From: Okeania sp. KiyG1
Lineage (GTDB): Bacteria; Cyanobacteriota; Cyanobacteriia; Cyanobacteriales; Microcoleaceae
Direction: 5' to 3'
NCBI RefSeq assembly: GCF_014132355.1
Contig: NZ_BLZO01000117.1
Location: forward strand, 62,001 to 126,000
Length of the DNA stretch: 64,000 nucleotides
How positions within the stretch are numbered: position 1 is the first letter of the stretch; the number at the start of each line of letters is the position of its first letter. The position numbers were made by a program, and so were the translations under genes. The notes under the pieces were generated by a model. It had not been told where the DNA came from and searched no databases. It was given only the letters and a program-made list of their open reading frames with translations. Below, one piece after another: positions 16,601 through 26,101 of the stretch.

Positions 16601-17698
16601 GACAATACCGCAATGCGGACAACAATGAGTTCGTATGTTTAATTCTTTGGGGACTTTTTCCCCACAATTTGAGCAATCTTGGCTAGTATTTTTGGGGTTC
16701 ACTCCTATAGTTTTCTGTCCAGCATTTCCGGCTTTGACAGTTAAAATAGACAGGAATTGACCCCATCCTGCATCGTTAATTGATTTACTCAAATGAGTCT
16801 TTGCTAGCCCTTTAATGTTTAAGTTTTCGTGGGCGATAATTTCAGCTTTTAATAACAATTCATTGGCTGTTTTAAAATGAAAATCTTTACGTTTATCGGC
16901 AATCTTTTTATGTTGTTTGGCTACAGCTAAAAGAGCTTTTAACCATCTTTTACTACCTTTCTTTTTACGGGATAAGCGTTTTTGTAGAATCTTTAATCGC
17001 TGCTGAAATTTTCGATAGTATTGAGGGATGGGGACAGATTCTCCTTCACTTGTTACTAAAAATTCCTTTAGCCCCATATCGATTCCCAGAGTGTTTTTTA
17101 ATGTAGGTTCAACTTCAGTTGTTAAAGCTGGAACTGATTTGTCTTCTAGGGATAAAGTTACATAATAACCATCTGCTTTACGACTAATTGTCACTGTTTT
17201 AATTTGAAAAGCATTAGGTAACGGTCGATGTTGAATCAACTTTATATTGCCTATTTTTGGCAAGTTTATCTTGTTTTCTTCTATGCAGTCTTGCTTGATT
17301 TGAGGATAAGTAAAACTGCGATAACGTCCTTTTCCCTTAAACCTTGGCTTTCCTAATTTATGTCCATTTTTATCTACTTTCAACCATCTGTCAAAGGCAA
17401 GTTTTACTCGTTTTATGCAATCTTGCAGGACCTGAGAATGAATTAGCTTGTACTCAGGAAATTTGTCTTTGGTATTGACCAAATCTTTTTTTTGAGAGTA
17501 ATAATCTGGATTATCTCTTAGTTGAGGAATTGGCATCACCAAGGGGCAGGCGTTAACTGGACAACGGTTTTCTTGCCACCATGAGAACCTTTCACCCAAG
17601 CGATAGTTGTACTGCCGACGCAACAATTCCAACCACATTTCTATTGTGGCTAACTGTTCTTTGTTTGGCCTTAATTTATATTGGTAGGCAGTCCGCAT
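16442..17698 (-). CDS. tnpB: TnpB, RNA-guided nuclease of an IS200/IS605-type element
   Basis: This 418-residue TnpB has an N-terminal helix-turn-helix (MRTAYQYKLRPNKEQL) and a RuvC nuclease with D in GIDMGLKEF, E in AHENLN and D in DRDWNAAINI. The zinc finger CSNCG...CCPHCG lies between the last two. All three catalytic acids are present. TnpB cuts DNA next to a transposon-adjacent motif using an RNA from the element's right end. No tnpA lies nearby, so movement needs TnpA elsewhere. The right end appears to finish at GGGAGTATGTCAC (about 16453). The reading frame continues a few codons into flanking DNA before its stop, so the last residues are host-encoded. Confidence 0.9.
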   Translation of the reverse strand: MRTAYQYKLRPNKEQLATIEMWLELLRRQYNYRLGERFSWWQENRCPVNACPLVMPIPQLRDNPDYYSQKKDLVNTKDKFPEYKLIHSQVLQDCIKRVKLAFDRWLKVDKNGHKLGKPRFKGKGRYRSFTYPQIKQDCIEENKINLPKIGNIKLIQHRPLPNAFQIKTVTISRKADGYYVTLSLEDKSVPALTTEVEPTLKNTLGIDMGLKEFLVTSEGESVPIPQYYRKFQQRLKILQKRLSRKKKGSKRWLKALLAVAKQHKKIADKRKDFHFKTANELLLKAEIIAHENLNIKGLAKTHLSKSINDAGWGQFLSILTVKAGNAGQKTIGVNPKNTSQDCSNCGEKVPKELNIRTHCCPHCGIVIDRDWNAAINIKNRAVGHSVLKARGARCNGRAGKREADTIAPAECGSMSRYK

Positions 17699-17841
17699 GG
17701 TGGAAAATTTCCGGGGTGATAGCTAGATAATAATACAAATTTTTCAACCAGGGCGAAAGCTTCTGCTGGGATATTTAAAAATTGAATGGGCATCGAACCT
17801 ATTCAACTTGCCACCTATTCATCTCACACCAAATCTGCATA

Positions 17842-18998
17842 TTATGGTATGAGGCTTCTCGGCGATTCAGCTAAAAGTTGTTTTACCCTTTCAGTAAAGG
17901 CAACCCTACCAAACACTTTTATGCTTTCTTCTCGCAACCAATTACCATCACACCTCCGGTCCTCTCCCTTCAACATCTCAATACAAGCATTAGCAACTGC
18001 TTCTGGGTCTCTATAGGGTACGCGCCATCCTAATTTTCCATCCTGTAAAGGGTCTGCCGATCCATCCGCATCACCTGATAAAACTGGTATTCCACAGGCC
18101 ATTGCCTCTAAATACACAATACCAAACCCTTCCTGAGAAGGCATCACATAAGCATCAGCTACTTGATAATGTTTGACCAAATCTTCTGTAGGCACAAACC
18201 CAGCAAATATAACTTGTTTCTCCACCCCTAAATCTTGAGCTAACTTGGCTAACCGGGGTTGGTCGTCTCCTCTTCCAATGACTAAATACTTTACTTCTGG
18301 GAATATTTGTAGTATCATGGGTATGGCGCGAATTGTAACATCAACACCTTTATAGGGGTCTCCTGACCAAAGTCTAGCTACAGTCATTAATACTTTTGCT
18401 CCGTCCAGGTTGTAACGCTCAATCAAATCTTGAGGTTTAGGCTGAGGAATAAAAATATTCTCATCTACCATACAAGGTAACAACTCAAACTTTTCTTGGT
18501 CTATATGATTATTTTCACAACAGCGATCGCGACTATAACGACTAATAGTTAAAATATTAGCTGCTTGTTTTAATGCCTGTTGATATTTATTTGGTAGTGG
18601 TTCCCACACTTCTTTACCATAAGTGAAAACTGTGTAGGGAATGCCGAGAGGTACACACAAAATTTGAACTAATGGAGCTAAATTAATATGACCACAAAAA
18701 ACTTGTTTAGGTCGTTTTTTTAGTAAACACCATAATAATGTTGTTGCTAACCTTAATCTCCCTAACCAAACAGACTGACTTTTCAAATAATAGAAATTTA
18801 GATTCTTCGACTGATAGGGATTTTCACAATCTTTACCATCTCTTAGTAACAAGATATCTGATTCTAGAAAAAGTCATCAGATTTTTCAGAATTTGTTAAG
18901 TCTTGGTAAGCCTGAAAAATATCTCTAACATAAGATTGAATGCCGCCTTCACGAGATAAAATTTCCAGAAAAACGAATATATTTCCTTTTTTTATCAA
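17842..18998 (-). pseudogene. GT4-family glycosyltransferase gene, frameshifted near its 5' end
   Basis: The long open part (336 residues) is a GT-B glycosyltransferase of the GT4 type: ISRYSRD, TVARLWSGDPYKGVD, LVIGRGDD, a donor-site EGFGIVYLEAMACGIPVL motif and the C-terminal helix. The usual N-terminal strand and glycine loop are encoded just upstream in another frame: NIFVFLEILSREGGIQSYVRDIF. The frame breaks within GACTTTTTCTAG near 18.87 kb. So a full-length enzyme of about 385 residues existed, and one or two bases have changed in a T run. It would act on lipid-linked or polysaccharide sugars at the cytoplasmic membrane. A partially decayed membrane protein lies upstream on the same strand. 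Confidence 0.8.
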
Positions 18999-19110
18999 TT
19001 TTTTTATCCAATTTTATCTCCAATTGTTTAGATTCTTAAGAAAATTCACAAAGAGTTTGATACTCTCCATCCACTCATTCCTTAGTTATATCTTAAACTA
19101 TTTATTCGTC

Positions 19111-19290
19111 AACTTCATTACCAAAAAAAAATGTCTAAAGCCTCCCCTTTTAAGGGGATAAAATCAAGAGAATATCCTTATCCTTATGTCAAGCCTCTGG
19201 GTTTCCTAGGTCATGCTGCGCAAACAGCCAGAGGTACTGATAACTGATAACTGATAACTGATAACTGATAACTGAAATTACCTAGTTTTA
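19111..19290. repeat. Core-plus-heptamer element (GATAACT type)
   Basis: Contains GCCTCCCCTTTTAAGGGGAT, the palindromic CTAGGTCATGCTGCGCAAAC piece and a run of CTGATAA heptamers ending GAAATTACC. It lies between the glycosyltransferase and the membrane-protein gene. Confidence 0.75.
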
Positions 19291-19371
19291 CCTGCATTAA
19301 AGTCAGTAAAAACATACGCATTTAACCATAACTCATCAATTCTATCTTTACAAAAAAGTAAAGTATACTTT

Positions 19372-21070
19372 CTATTCCTTGAAATTCTGGTTGATAGTGA
19401 AATAGTTGAACTGAATTTTTTCAAATTTATTAATTAACTCTCTACGAGTAAGAGCTTCTTTACCAGAAAAAGGTTTTTCGGGAATAAAAATAATAATCAA
19501 ATTACTTGGTTCTGGTTGAGCAGAATAAAAACATTTAAAGGGTCTATAACTCATACATAAATTATCAGGGAATGATTTTTCGGCTTTCATAAGTAAAAAT
19601 CTATCTCTAAAGTGTTTATGATTTTCGATTAAAATAGGAAAGTTTTTATAATTTAGAAAAGCAGAAAATTCCATCATCGTATACTCTAAATTTTCAGGAA
19701 AAATAACTCCACATTATTAAATTTATTGTTACTAACATACCCTTCTAGAAAATGGGTTGTTTGTACTCTTGAATCTATCATTTTTTTTCGAGCTAAAATG
19801 GAATACGAAGAATAGTGTATATTGTTTATAAATATAATAATAACCAAGACTACAATGCCTAATACCTTATATCTATGCCTATTAATAAAAACTTTTGAAG
19901 AGATATTTGCTAAATATAAAGTGGCAATAAAATCTACTGGAGCGGTATAATAATTCTTGAAAATATTAAGTTTAATATAGGCTAAAAAATATAATAAATT
20001 ACCAATTGCCAAAGTATCCCATATCAAGTTGAGACGATATTTTCCTAAAATTAACCCACGGATACGACCAATGAATACCAAAAGAAAGATTAATAAGATT
20101 GGATTCGCTTTTAGATAATTAACAAAAGTAGATAATCTACTATCTCTTGCGTGTGCGCTAGCATAAGAAGTTCCAACTTGACCATAAGTATTTGAGATGT
20201 ATAAATACATAAATACTAAGGAGAGAATAATTAAACCTAAATCGAGCCAATTATTTTTGACAAATCCAAATATTCTTTCCTGTAACTTATGCCAAAGTTT
20301 ATCATTAAATGCTGTTATTATTAATCTGCTACCAGCAAAGCCTAGTATTAACAGAAAAATAGGTTCTTTATAATAAAGTAAAAATTGAGTAGCAATAAAA
20401 ATCCCAAAAATATAAAATAATGATTTGTGTTTCTCCAGTTTCTCCAAACAAAAAATGAAAATTGCCAACCAGAAAATTATGTTTCTTTCAGGAAAAATGA
20501 GACCAAAAAAGAAGTAACAAAGCTAGGTATTATTAATATCAGAGTAGCCAAAATAATTTTATGGCTCAATTTAATTTGCGGTAAGATTGACAAACAAAGA
20601 AGAATTGTAACCAGTAATTGAAATATTGAAAAAGAATGATATGCTAGAGGAGTTTTGTTGAAAAGACTAATGATATTATATTCCTGAAGTCCTAAAGGCC
20701 AATATCTACCCTCTCTCGGCCAAATTGGCATTTTATAAAACCTACCTAGTAACGAAAAAAATGTAAATTGAGAATTATCATGGTAGGCAAATTCAGCTTT
20801 ATTAAATATCAGATAAATATATATACCTACAAATATTAAGAAACAGATGCTTCCTAGATACAGAAAGTAATTTTTACTGAAGTTTTGAGAAATATTATTT
20901 CTCTGATTAAAAATAGGATTAACTTGTTTTAATGAAGTCGAATTATTAGAGTGAAAAATAACAGCAAAAACAATCACGATAGTCAGATAAATTATCCAAA
21001 CACTTAGAAACTCTCTATGACTATTACGTTGTAAATAACTTACAATTTCCGAAAAGTTAGTCTCATTCAT
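19372..21070 (-). pseudogene. Large polytopic membrane protein gene with two frameshifts
   Basis: Three consecutive reading frames (197, 260 and 101 residues) join when one-base shifts are allowed: SFFFGLIFPERNIIFW bridges the first pair at a T6 run near 20.5 kb, and NNVELFFPENLEYTMMEF bridges the second near 19.7 kb. The joined protein has about ten hydrophobic helices and a C-terminal soluble part of about 120 residues. The layout resembles lipid-linked sugar or oligosaccharide transfer enzymes of the membrane, which fits the glycosyltransferase beside it, but I recognise no signature motif. Unknown function; probably inactive unless the shifts are sequence errors. Confidence 0.65.
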
Positions 21071-21167
21071 ATTAATAACTACAAATAACTTTCAACTTGG
21101 AAATTATTCAAACAGTAGAAAACTATGATTAGACAATATCAAACAAAGAAAGGTTCGTGGCTATAAT

Positions 21168-21405
21168 ACTTCTACTGCTTGCTTAACCCAACGCCATGAT
21201 AGTCATTATTGATTTGAGTTACTATAGCTATAGCTCTGAATCCCATACCATTTAAATACATTTTGAGACGTAGTGGTTTAACTTCAGGGTGATATACTTT
21301 GGGGGTAGGAAATTCAACAAATTTATGCCCACAATCGTGATAACTATAAGATTGTTTTTGCCGTGATGTTAACCATTTTTCTTATGACGAGAAGATTGGC
21401 ATTTA
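21168..21405 (-). pseudogene. Relic of an IS1-like transposase (N-terminal zinc finger and HTH)
   Basis: On the minus strand, with one frame break, one reads CQSSRHKKNG, a stop, HHGK, then HDCGHKFVEF and LRLKMYLNGMGFRAIAIVT. That is the N-terminal InsA-like pattern of cyanobacterial IS1-family transposases: CxxC, KNG, G(K/R)Q..., CxxCGRQF, and KMYVNGMGFRxI before the DNA-binding helix. The catalytic DDE part is missing. It is truncated and lies next to a TnpB relic, so this gap has received at least two insertion sequences. Confidence 0.75.
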
Positions 21406-21539
21406 GCTAAATCGTCGAGAAGCCTAGCGCCATAATCTCTGATTTGGCGCGAGATGAATAGGCGGTAAATTAATGGGCTTCAATGCCCCATTAATCTACA
21501 AATATTGCTTTTTGCTCAAGACTCAAAAGTTTATGTTAT

Positions 21540-22010
21540 CATAACGCTGAAGTTATCGCCCATGTAGACGCGGAGCGACGTGCCGGAGGCAAACTTAAAT
21601 ATTAAAGGGCTAGCAAAGACCGGTTTGAGTAAATCAATTAATGATGCGATTTGAGGGTCAATTCCTGTCTATTCTTGCTGTCAAAGCCGTTAGCGCAGCT
21701 CCTCCGGAGAAGGCAAATGCTGGAGGTGAAAACTATAGCTGTAAATCCTCAAAATACCAGCCAAGATTGCTCGAATTGCGGTGAAAAAGTCCCGAAAGAA
21801 TTATCTTAAAGAACTCATTCTTGCGCACACTGCGGTATCGTCATAGACCGCGACTTGTTTGCGTAGCATTCCGTAGGAAATGTGGCAATAAATATAAAAA
21901 ATAGGGCGGCGGGGCATCCCGTTCTTAAAGCTCGTGGAGTCCGATGCAGTGGCAGGACTGCGAAACGAGAAGCCCACACTATAGCGTCAGCTTAGTGTGG
22001 GAGTATGTCA
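21540..22010 (+). pseudogene. TnpB relic carrying palindromic inserts
   Basis: This is the 3' third of a TnpB gene of the same lineage as the intact one at 16442-17698. Recognisable pieces are AEVIAH, NLNIKGLAKTGLSKSIND, NPQNTSQDCSNCGEKVPKEL and the right end with TGTGGGAGTATGTCAC. Compared with the intact copy it has three inserted pieces of about 22-28 bases near 21563, 21690 and 21857, each with a GCG...CCGGAGG or GCGTAGCATTCCGTAGG palindromic theme. It also has in-frame stops. It cannot make TnpB but retains a right end that could still give a guide RNA. Confidence 0.85.
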
Positions 22011-22045
22011 CATATCCAAGTCTTACAACTTAGATATCTGAAGTC

Positions 22046-22528
22046 TTAGAATAGACCAAAAGTCAAAGATTTTTCAATTGGTAAAGTAGCACCAATACCC
22101 AACCACAGAGTTACTGCTGTACCAAACAAGAAAACAGCAGTAGCTACTGGACGACGGAAAGGGTTTTGGAACTTATTGACACTTTCAATGAAAGGAACCA
22201 ACATTAATCCCAGAGGAATAGAAGCCATTGCTACAATACCCAACAACTTATTAGGTACAGTACGCAAAATTTGAAACACTGGCCAGAAATACCATTCAGG
22301 CAGAATTTCTAGAGGTGTAGCAAATGGGTCTGCTGGTTCGCCAACCATAGCAGGGTCTAGTACCGCTAGACCTACACACAAAGCAAATGTACCAACAATT
22401 ACTACTGGAAAGATATAGAGTAAGTCATTAGGCCAAGCAGGTTCACCATAATAATTGTGACCCATACCTTTAGCCAACTTAGCTCTTAATTGAGGATCGC
22501 TCAGATCCGGCTTTTTTAAAGTAGACAT
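22046..22528 (-). CDS. petD: Cytochrome b6-f complex subunit IV
   Basis: A 160-residue protein matching PetD throughout: [31 protein letters not shown] at the start (seen in pieces), the Qo-site PEWYFWP motif, and three transmembrane helices. It forms the plastoquinol-oxidising site with cytochrome b6 in the thylakoid membrane and corresponds to the C-terminal half of mitochondrial cytochrome b. It is downstream of petB on the same strand with a 167-base gap containing a hairpin, as expected for a petBD operon. Length and motifs are normal. Confidence 0.97.
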   Translation of the reverse strand: MSTLKKPDLSDPQLRAKLAKGMGHNYYGEPAWPNDLLYIFPVVIVGTFALCVGLAVLDPAMVGEPADPFATPLEILPEWYFWPVFQILRTVPNKLLGIVAMASIPLGLMLVPFIESVNKFQNPFRRPVATAVFLFGTAVTLWLGIGATLPIEKSLTFGLF

Positions 22529-22637
22529 AATCTTTTTTTTTCTCCGTAATCACCGAGAGCTAGTATTTGATTATTTTTGACACTCTCACCTGAAAATCAA
22601 GGTCAGTATCTGTTTTGATTTTGGTCGCGATTCATAT

Positions 22638-22663
22638 CCCGGTAAATCGGAGATTATACCGGG
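22638..22663 (-). promoter_or_regulatory. Hairpin between petB and petD
   Basis: CCCGGTA and TACCGGG form a seven-pair stem with a loop of about ten bases and no T tract after it on the minus strand. It may be an RNA processing or stability element in the petBD message rather than a terminator. Confidence 0.5.
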
Positions 22664-22695
22664 AGTCCTCTCTAGCCATTTTTAGATAGCTTAAC

Positions 22696-23364
22696 TTACA
22701 AAGGTCCAGAGATGCCTTGCTTACGAATCATCAAGAAATGCAGTAGCATAAAGACTGCAATTAACCAAGGTAGTACAAAAGTATGAAGACTGTAGAAGCG
22801 AGTTAAAGTTGCTTGACCAACACTTGTACTACCACGCATTAGTTCTACAATGAATGGACCAACAAATGGAATTGCATCAGGTACGCCAGACACAATTTTT
22901 ACAGCCCAATAACCAATTTGGTCCCAAGGTAGAGAATAACCTGTAACACCAAAACTAACAGTAATTACAGCCATCACTACACCTGTTACCCAAGTAAGTT
23001 CGCGAGGCTTCTTGAAACCGCCTGTGAGATAAACTCGGAAAACATGAAGAATCATCATCAGCACCATCATACTGGCAGACCAACGATGGATAGAACGAAT
23101 TAGCCAACCGAAGTTAACCTCAGTCATAATATATTGAACTGATGCCAGTGCTTCTGTTACTGTTGGCTTGTAGTAGAAAGTCATAGCAAACCCAGTAGCA
23201 AACTGGATGAGGAAGCAAACCAAAGTAATACCACCCAAGCAGTAAAAAATATTTACATGGGGTGGAACATATTTGCTAGAAATATCGTCAGATATCGCTT
23301 GAATTTCTAAGCGCTCATCGAACCACTTATAAGTTGCTGAATCAGTTACCTGTTTTGTGAACAT
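22696..23364 (-). CDS. petB: Cytochrome b6
   Basis: A 222-residue protein identical in layout to PetB. The conserved Cys in FYCLGG forms the covalent link to haem c'. Two pairs of haem-b histidines are present ([17 protein letters not shown] and YSLHTF...[11 protein letters not shown]), with four transmembrane helices. It carries electrons across the thylakoid membrane between the two quinone sites. It is transcribed away from ctpA, and the 289-base gap between them must hold both promoters. Confidence 0.98.
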   Translation of the reverse strand: MFTKQVTDSATYKWFDERLEIQAISDDISSKYVPPHVNIFYCLGGITLVCFLIQFATGFAMTFYYKPTVTEALASVQYIMTEVNFGWLIRSIHRWSASMMVLMMILHVFRVYLTGGFKKPRELTWVTGVVMAVITVSFGVTGYSLPWDQIGYWAVKIVSGVPDAIPFVGPFIVELMRGSTSVGQATLTRFYSLHTFVLPWLIAVFMLLHFLMIRKQGISGPL

Positions 23365-23653
23365 GAAGCCAAAAATCCTAGATGAATATTGCTGTTTTTT
23401 AATTTATGTTTTGGGGTAGTTAGGAAGATATACTTACCTCAAACTTTTGACCAGCAATATAAGTATGATACCAACTGGCAAAGGAATTCAGAGACAAGTC
23501 TACTATAACTTAGGAAATATATATTCATTACTTGCCTACCCTCCAGTTATAAAATTTAACATAACTTGTGGATAATTTTCATCTAGGTGTCAGCTTTCTA
23601 TAAAGTTTGGAATATTAAGTATTTTTCACATATACTATAAATTTTACCCAATA
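23365..23653. promoter_or_regulatory. Divergent promoter region of petBD and ctpA
   Basis: This AT-rich gap separates the divergent starts. Candidate -10-like TATAAT-type sequences (TACTATAAATT near 23632 for ctpA) are visible but no clear -35 pairing, so the assignment rests on gene order. Confidence 0.45.
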
Positions 23654-24919
23654 ATGCTATATGGCAATAAGTGTTATATATATGAAAAAAGATTTATCCA
23701 AATTGTATTTCTCTTAATATTACCAGTGATTCTGAGTTGTGGACTTTGGACATCATCTGCATCAGCATTAACAGAGGAACAGAGTTTATTAGGCGAAGCT
23801 TGGCGGATAGTTAACTTGGCTTATGTTGATGATTCTTTCAATCATCAGAATTGGTGGTTTGTACGTCAAAAATTGATTAAGAAACCCCTAAAGAACAGAG
23901 ACGATACTTATAGTGCCATTCAGGAAATGTTGGCCAGTCTGGAAGACCCCTTCACCAGACTTCTCAAACCAGAACAATACAATAATTTGCAGGTTAATAC
24001 TTCTGGAGAATTAACAGGAGTAGGTCTACAAATCGCTTTGGAACCTCAAACAGGAGAACTAATAGTCATCTCTCCCTTGGAGGGTTCTCCTGCTGAAGCT
24101 GCTGGTATTCAACCTCGCGATCGCGTCCTCAAAATTGATGGCCAAGCAACTTCAGGATTTACTCTGGATGAAGCTGCAAATAGAATGCGAGGTCCAGTTG
24201 GCTCTTCAGTAGTATTGACAATTTTGACAGAAAGCAACAACCAACCTGAAGACATCACCCTAATTAGGGATACTATTGAAATTAACCCAGTCTATGCTGA
24301 ATTAAAGTCTAGCCCGGAAACAGGAAAAATTGGTTATATTCGTCTGAGTCAATTTAATGCAAATGCGGCGACAGAAGTCAGCCAGGCAGTAGAAAGTTTT
24401 GAGCAGCAGGGGGTTATTGGTTATGTGCTTGATTTACGCAATAATCCAGGTGGACTATTACAAGCTGGCATAGAAATTGCTCGTCTATGGTTGGATGATG
24501 GTACTATTGTTTACACGGTCAACAGACAAAGATTTCTTGATAGTTTTTATGCTGAGGGACTAGCCATAACTGATTCTCCGTTAGTTGTATTAACTAATCA
24601 GGGAACTGCTAGTGCTAGTGAAATTCTTGCAGGTGCTCTTCAGGATAATGGTCGTGCTTTGTTAGTAGGAGAAAGAACTTTTGGCAAAGGGTTAATTCAG
24701 TCTTTGTTTGATTTGTCTGATGGTTCGGGATTGGCTGTGACGGTGGCCAAGTATGAAACACCAAACCATACAGATATCAATAAACAGGGAATTATGCCTG
24801 ATATTGTGGTGGAACAAGACCCGATTTTGCCTTACCAAGTTACCACAGAAGATGACAAACAATATCAAGCTGCAGTGGAACTTCTCACATCTCAAATTGC
24901 ATTAACGAATGCAGTTTAA
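23654..24919 (+). CDS. ctpA: Carboxyl-terminal processing protease
   Basis: A 421-residue S41 protease that removes the C-terminal extension of pre-D1 so that the photosystem II manganese cluster can assemble, in the thylakoid lumen. An N-terminal signal segment (IVFLLILPVILSCGLWTSSASA) precedes a PDZ domain (about 115-200; SPAEAAGIQPRDRVLKIDG). The catalytic domain has Ser320 in GTASASEIL and Lys345 in TFGKG, at the 25-residue spacing expected of this Ser-Lys dyad. Length is normal. Cyanobacteria usually have two or three ctp paralogues; A is assigned from the neighbourhood of petB and the general resemblance. Confidence 0.9.
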   Translation: MLYGNKCYIYEKRFIQIVFLLILPVILSCGLWTSSASALTEEQSLLGEAWRIVNLAYVDDSFNHQNWWFVRQKLIKKPLKNRDDTYSAIQEMLASLEDPFTRLLKPEQYNNLQVNTSGELTGVGLQIALEPQTGELIVISPLEGSPAEAAGIQPRDRVLKIDGQATSGFTLDEAANRMRGPVGSSVVLTILTESNNQPEDITLIRDTIEINPVYAELKSSPETGKIGYIRLSQFNANAATEVSQAVESFEQQGVIGYVLDLRNNPGGLLQAGIEIARLWLDDGTIVYTVNRQRFLDSFYAEGLAITDSPLVVLTNQGTASASEILAGALQDNGRALLVGERTFGKGLIQSLFDLSDGSGLAVTVAKYETPNHTDINKQGIMPDIVVEQDPILPYQVTTEDDKQYQAAVELLTSQIALTNAV

Positions 24920-25035
24920 TTAGACTTTTTATCCATATCTAATTAAGGTTTGTGTTTCTAGATAGTATTCAATAAATATAACCTACATTCGGAACTGCAA
25001 AATGTAGGAAAAAATAGTTTAACGGGGCGATCGCT

Positions 25036-25152
25036 ATTACAGCGGTTTTCATTTAAGTAGACTACAAAATTCTTTTTGCTTAGGGAGTAGGCAGTAGAGA
25101 GTAGAAAAATGCTTTGGCCACTGTACTCTATCTATTTGAAAACCGCTATAAT
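25036..25152. mobile_element. Miniature inverted-repeat element, AGCGGTTTTCA ends
   Basis: Ends are ATTACAGCGGTTTTCATTT and, inverted at the right, CTATTTGAAAACCGCTATAAT, giving near-perfect terminal inverted repeats of about 18 bases around a 117-base element. The middle has GGGAGTAGGCAGTAGAGAG tracts. There is no coding capacity. This end sequence is a familiar cyanobacterial miniature element. Outside it, 24920-25470 has a HIP1 site and nothing else I recognise. Confidence 0.8.
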
Positions 25153-25470
25153 TTAGGTATGAATACAATTTAGGACAGATTTTAGACTAATGTGGTACAA
25201 CTGACGGGTCAATATTTTGTGCTTGTTCATATCCTACTCTCTGCTCTGTACGGACGTTATTGCAGCTTGTTTTGAGAGGCGATCGCCCTTAGTTTACTTT
25301 TAGATGAATGACTAATGTTTCTCTCTTCATTTTTCAACTGGTTGATAGATTTGCCGTTTTATGATAGCGGAGTTTTTATCTCAACGTTGGTTGAAGACCC
25401 GCGCTCTCCCGAAGGGGAGCGTCGGGATGTTTGCGCAGCATTCCGCAGGAAAAACCAATCAATTTTGCGG

Positions 25471-25690
25471 CGCATGTCAATAGTGTGTTAAACTTAAAAT
25501 ATGGCTGCTGGGCTAGCAGTGTCAGTCTGTGGAGCGACTGTAAGACCGAAAAGAGGCTCGACCTTGGAGGCTAGTGCATTGTTAGCGCAGCTCCTCTGTC
25601 AAGAGGCAGCAGAAAGGCCTAAGAGCGCGATGGTTAGGAATCCCGCGCTGTCTCGTAGAGCAGCGTCGGGAGGATGTCAAAGTAAGATAC
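25471..25690 (+). mobile_element. Non-autonomous derivative of the second TnpB element
   Basis: The left end (GTGTGTTAAACTT) resembles the sequence just upstream of the intact tnpB at 27995. It is joined directly to the element's right-hand 200 bases (GCAGTGTCAGTCTGTGGAGCG to AGCGTCGGGAGGATGTCAA). Nearly all tnpB coding sequence is gone. A palindromic piece (GTTAGCGCAGCTCCTC) is inserted in it. Because the right end encodes the guide RNA scaffold in this family, the derivative could still be transcribed into a guide RNA whose guide begins AAGTAAGATACC. The open frame across it is not a real gene. Confidence 0.65.
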
Positions 25691-25736
25691 CAATACTTAA
25701 ATTTGAGCAATACTATTGTGAAACGCTGTCCACCTA

Positions 25737-25880
25737 ATTTGTTGAATAAAAAATCATGCAAGGATACGAAAAACAGAAACATTTTAAAGTGTATCGCGAT
25801 TTTTTGGGGAGTGCAAGGGCAAAAATCTTGGCGACGCGGTTTTTTTTTAGAGCTTCACAGAATGAATTTTTCCTCTCTTT
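25737..25880 (+). repeat. Dispersed GTTGAATAAAAAATCATG repeat unit
   Basis: Starts GTTGAATAAAAAATCATGC and continues to GACGCGGTTTTTTTTTAGAGCTTCACAGAATGAA (given here only as landmark; the conserved words are GACGCGG and AGCTTCACAGAATGAA). It matches the unit arrayed at 43.5-45.2 kb. The remaining bases to 26101 contain one palindromic GTTTGCGCAGCATG piece and no gene. Confidence 0.75.
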
Positions 25881-26101
25881 TAACCTCAGCGTACACTGAA
25901 TCTTAATATAGAAGAAGAGGACAATTATGCTGTTTGCGCAGCATGAACTAGGAAAGGAAAAATTCTGCTTTGTCTAGGTTTTAAGCTTTTTGATAAACTG
26001 TAGCTGTTTTGCATTTAAACCATATATCCAATTTTTGTCAAAGGGAATATAGAATCTAAATGATTCAAAGAACAAAAGGAAAATAGCAGACCGGAAAAAT
26101 A

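Noticed and set aside
22638-22663. petB-petD hairpin as a terminator
   Set aside because: No T tract follows on the transcribed strand, and petD must be read from the same operon.
25501-25737. Reading frame of 78 codons starting AAGLAVSVCG
   Set aside because: It is the translated right end of a TnpB-element derivative, interrupted by a palindromic repeat, not a protein gene.
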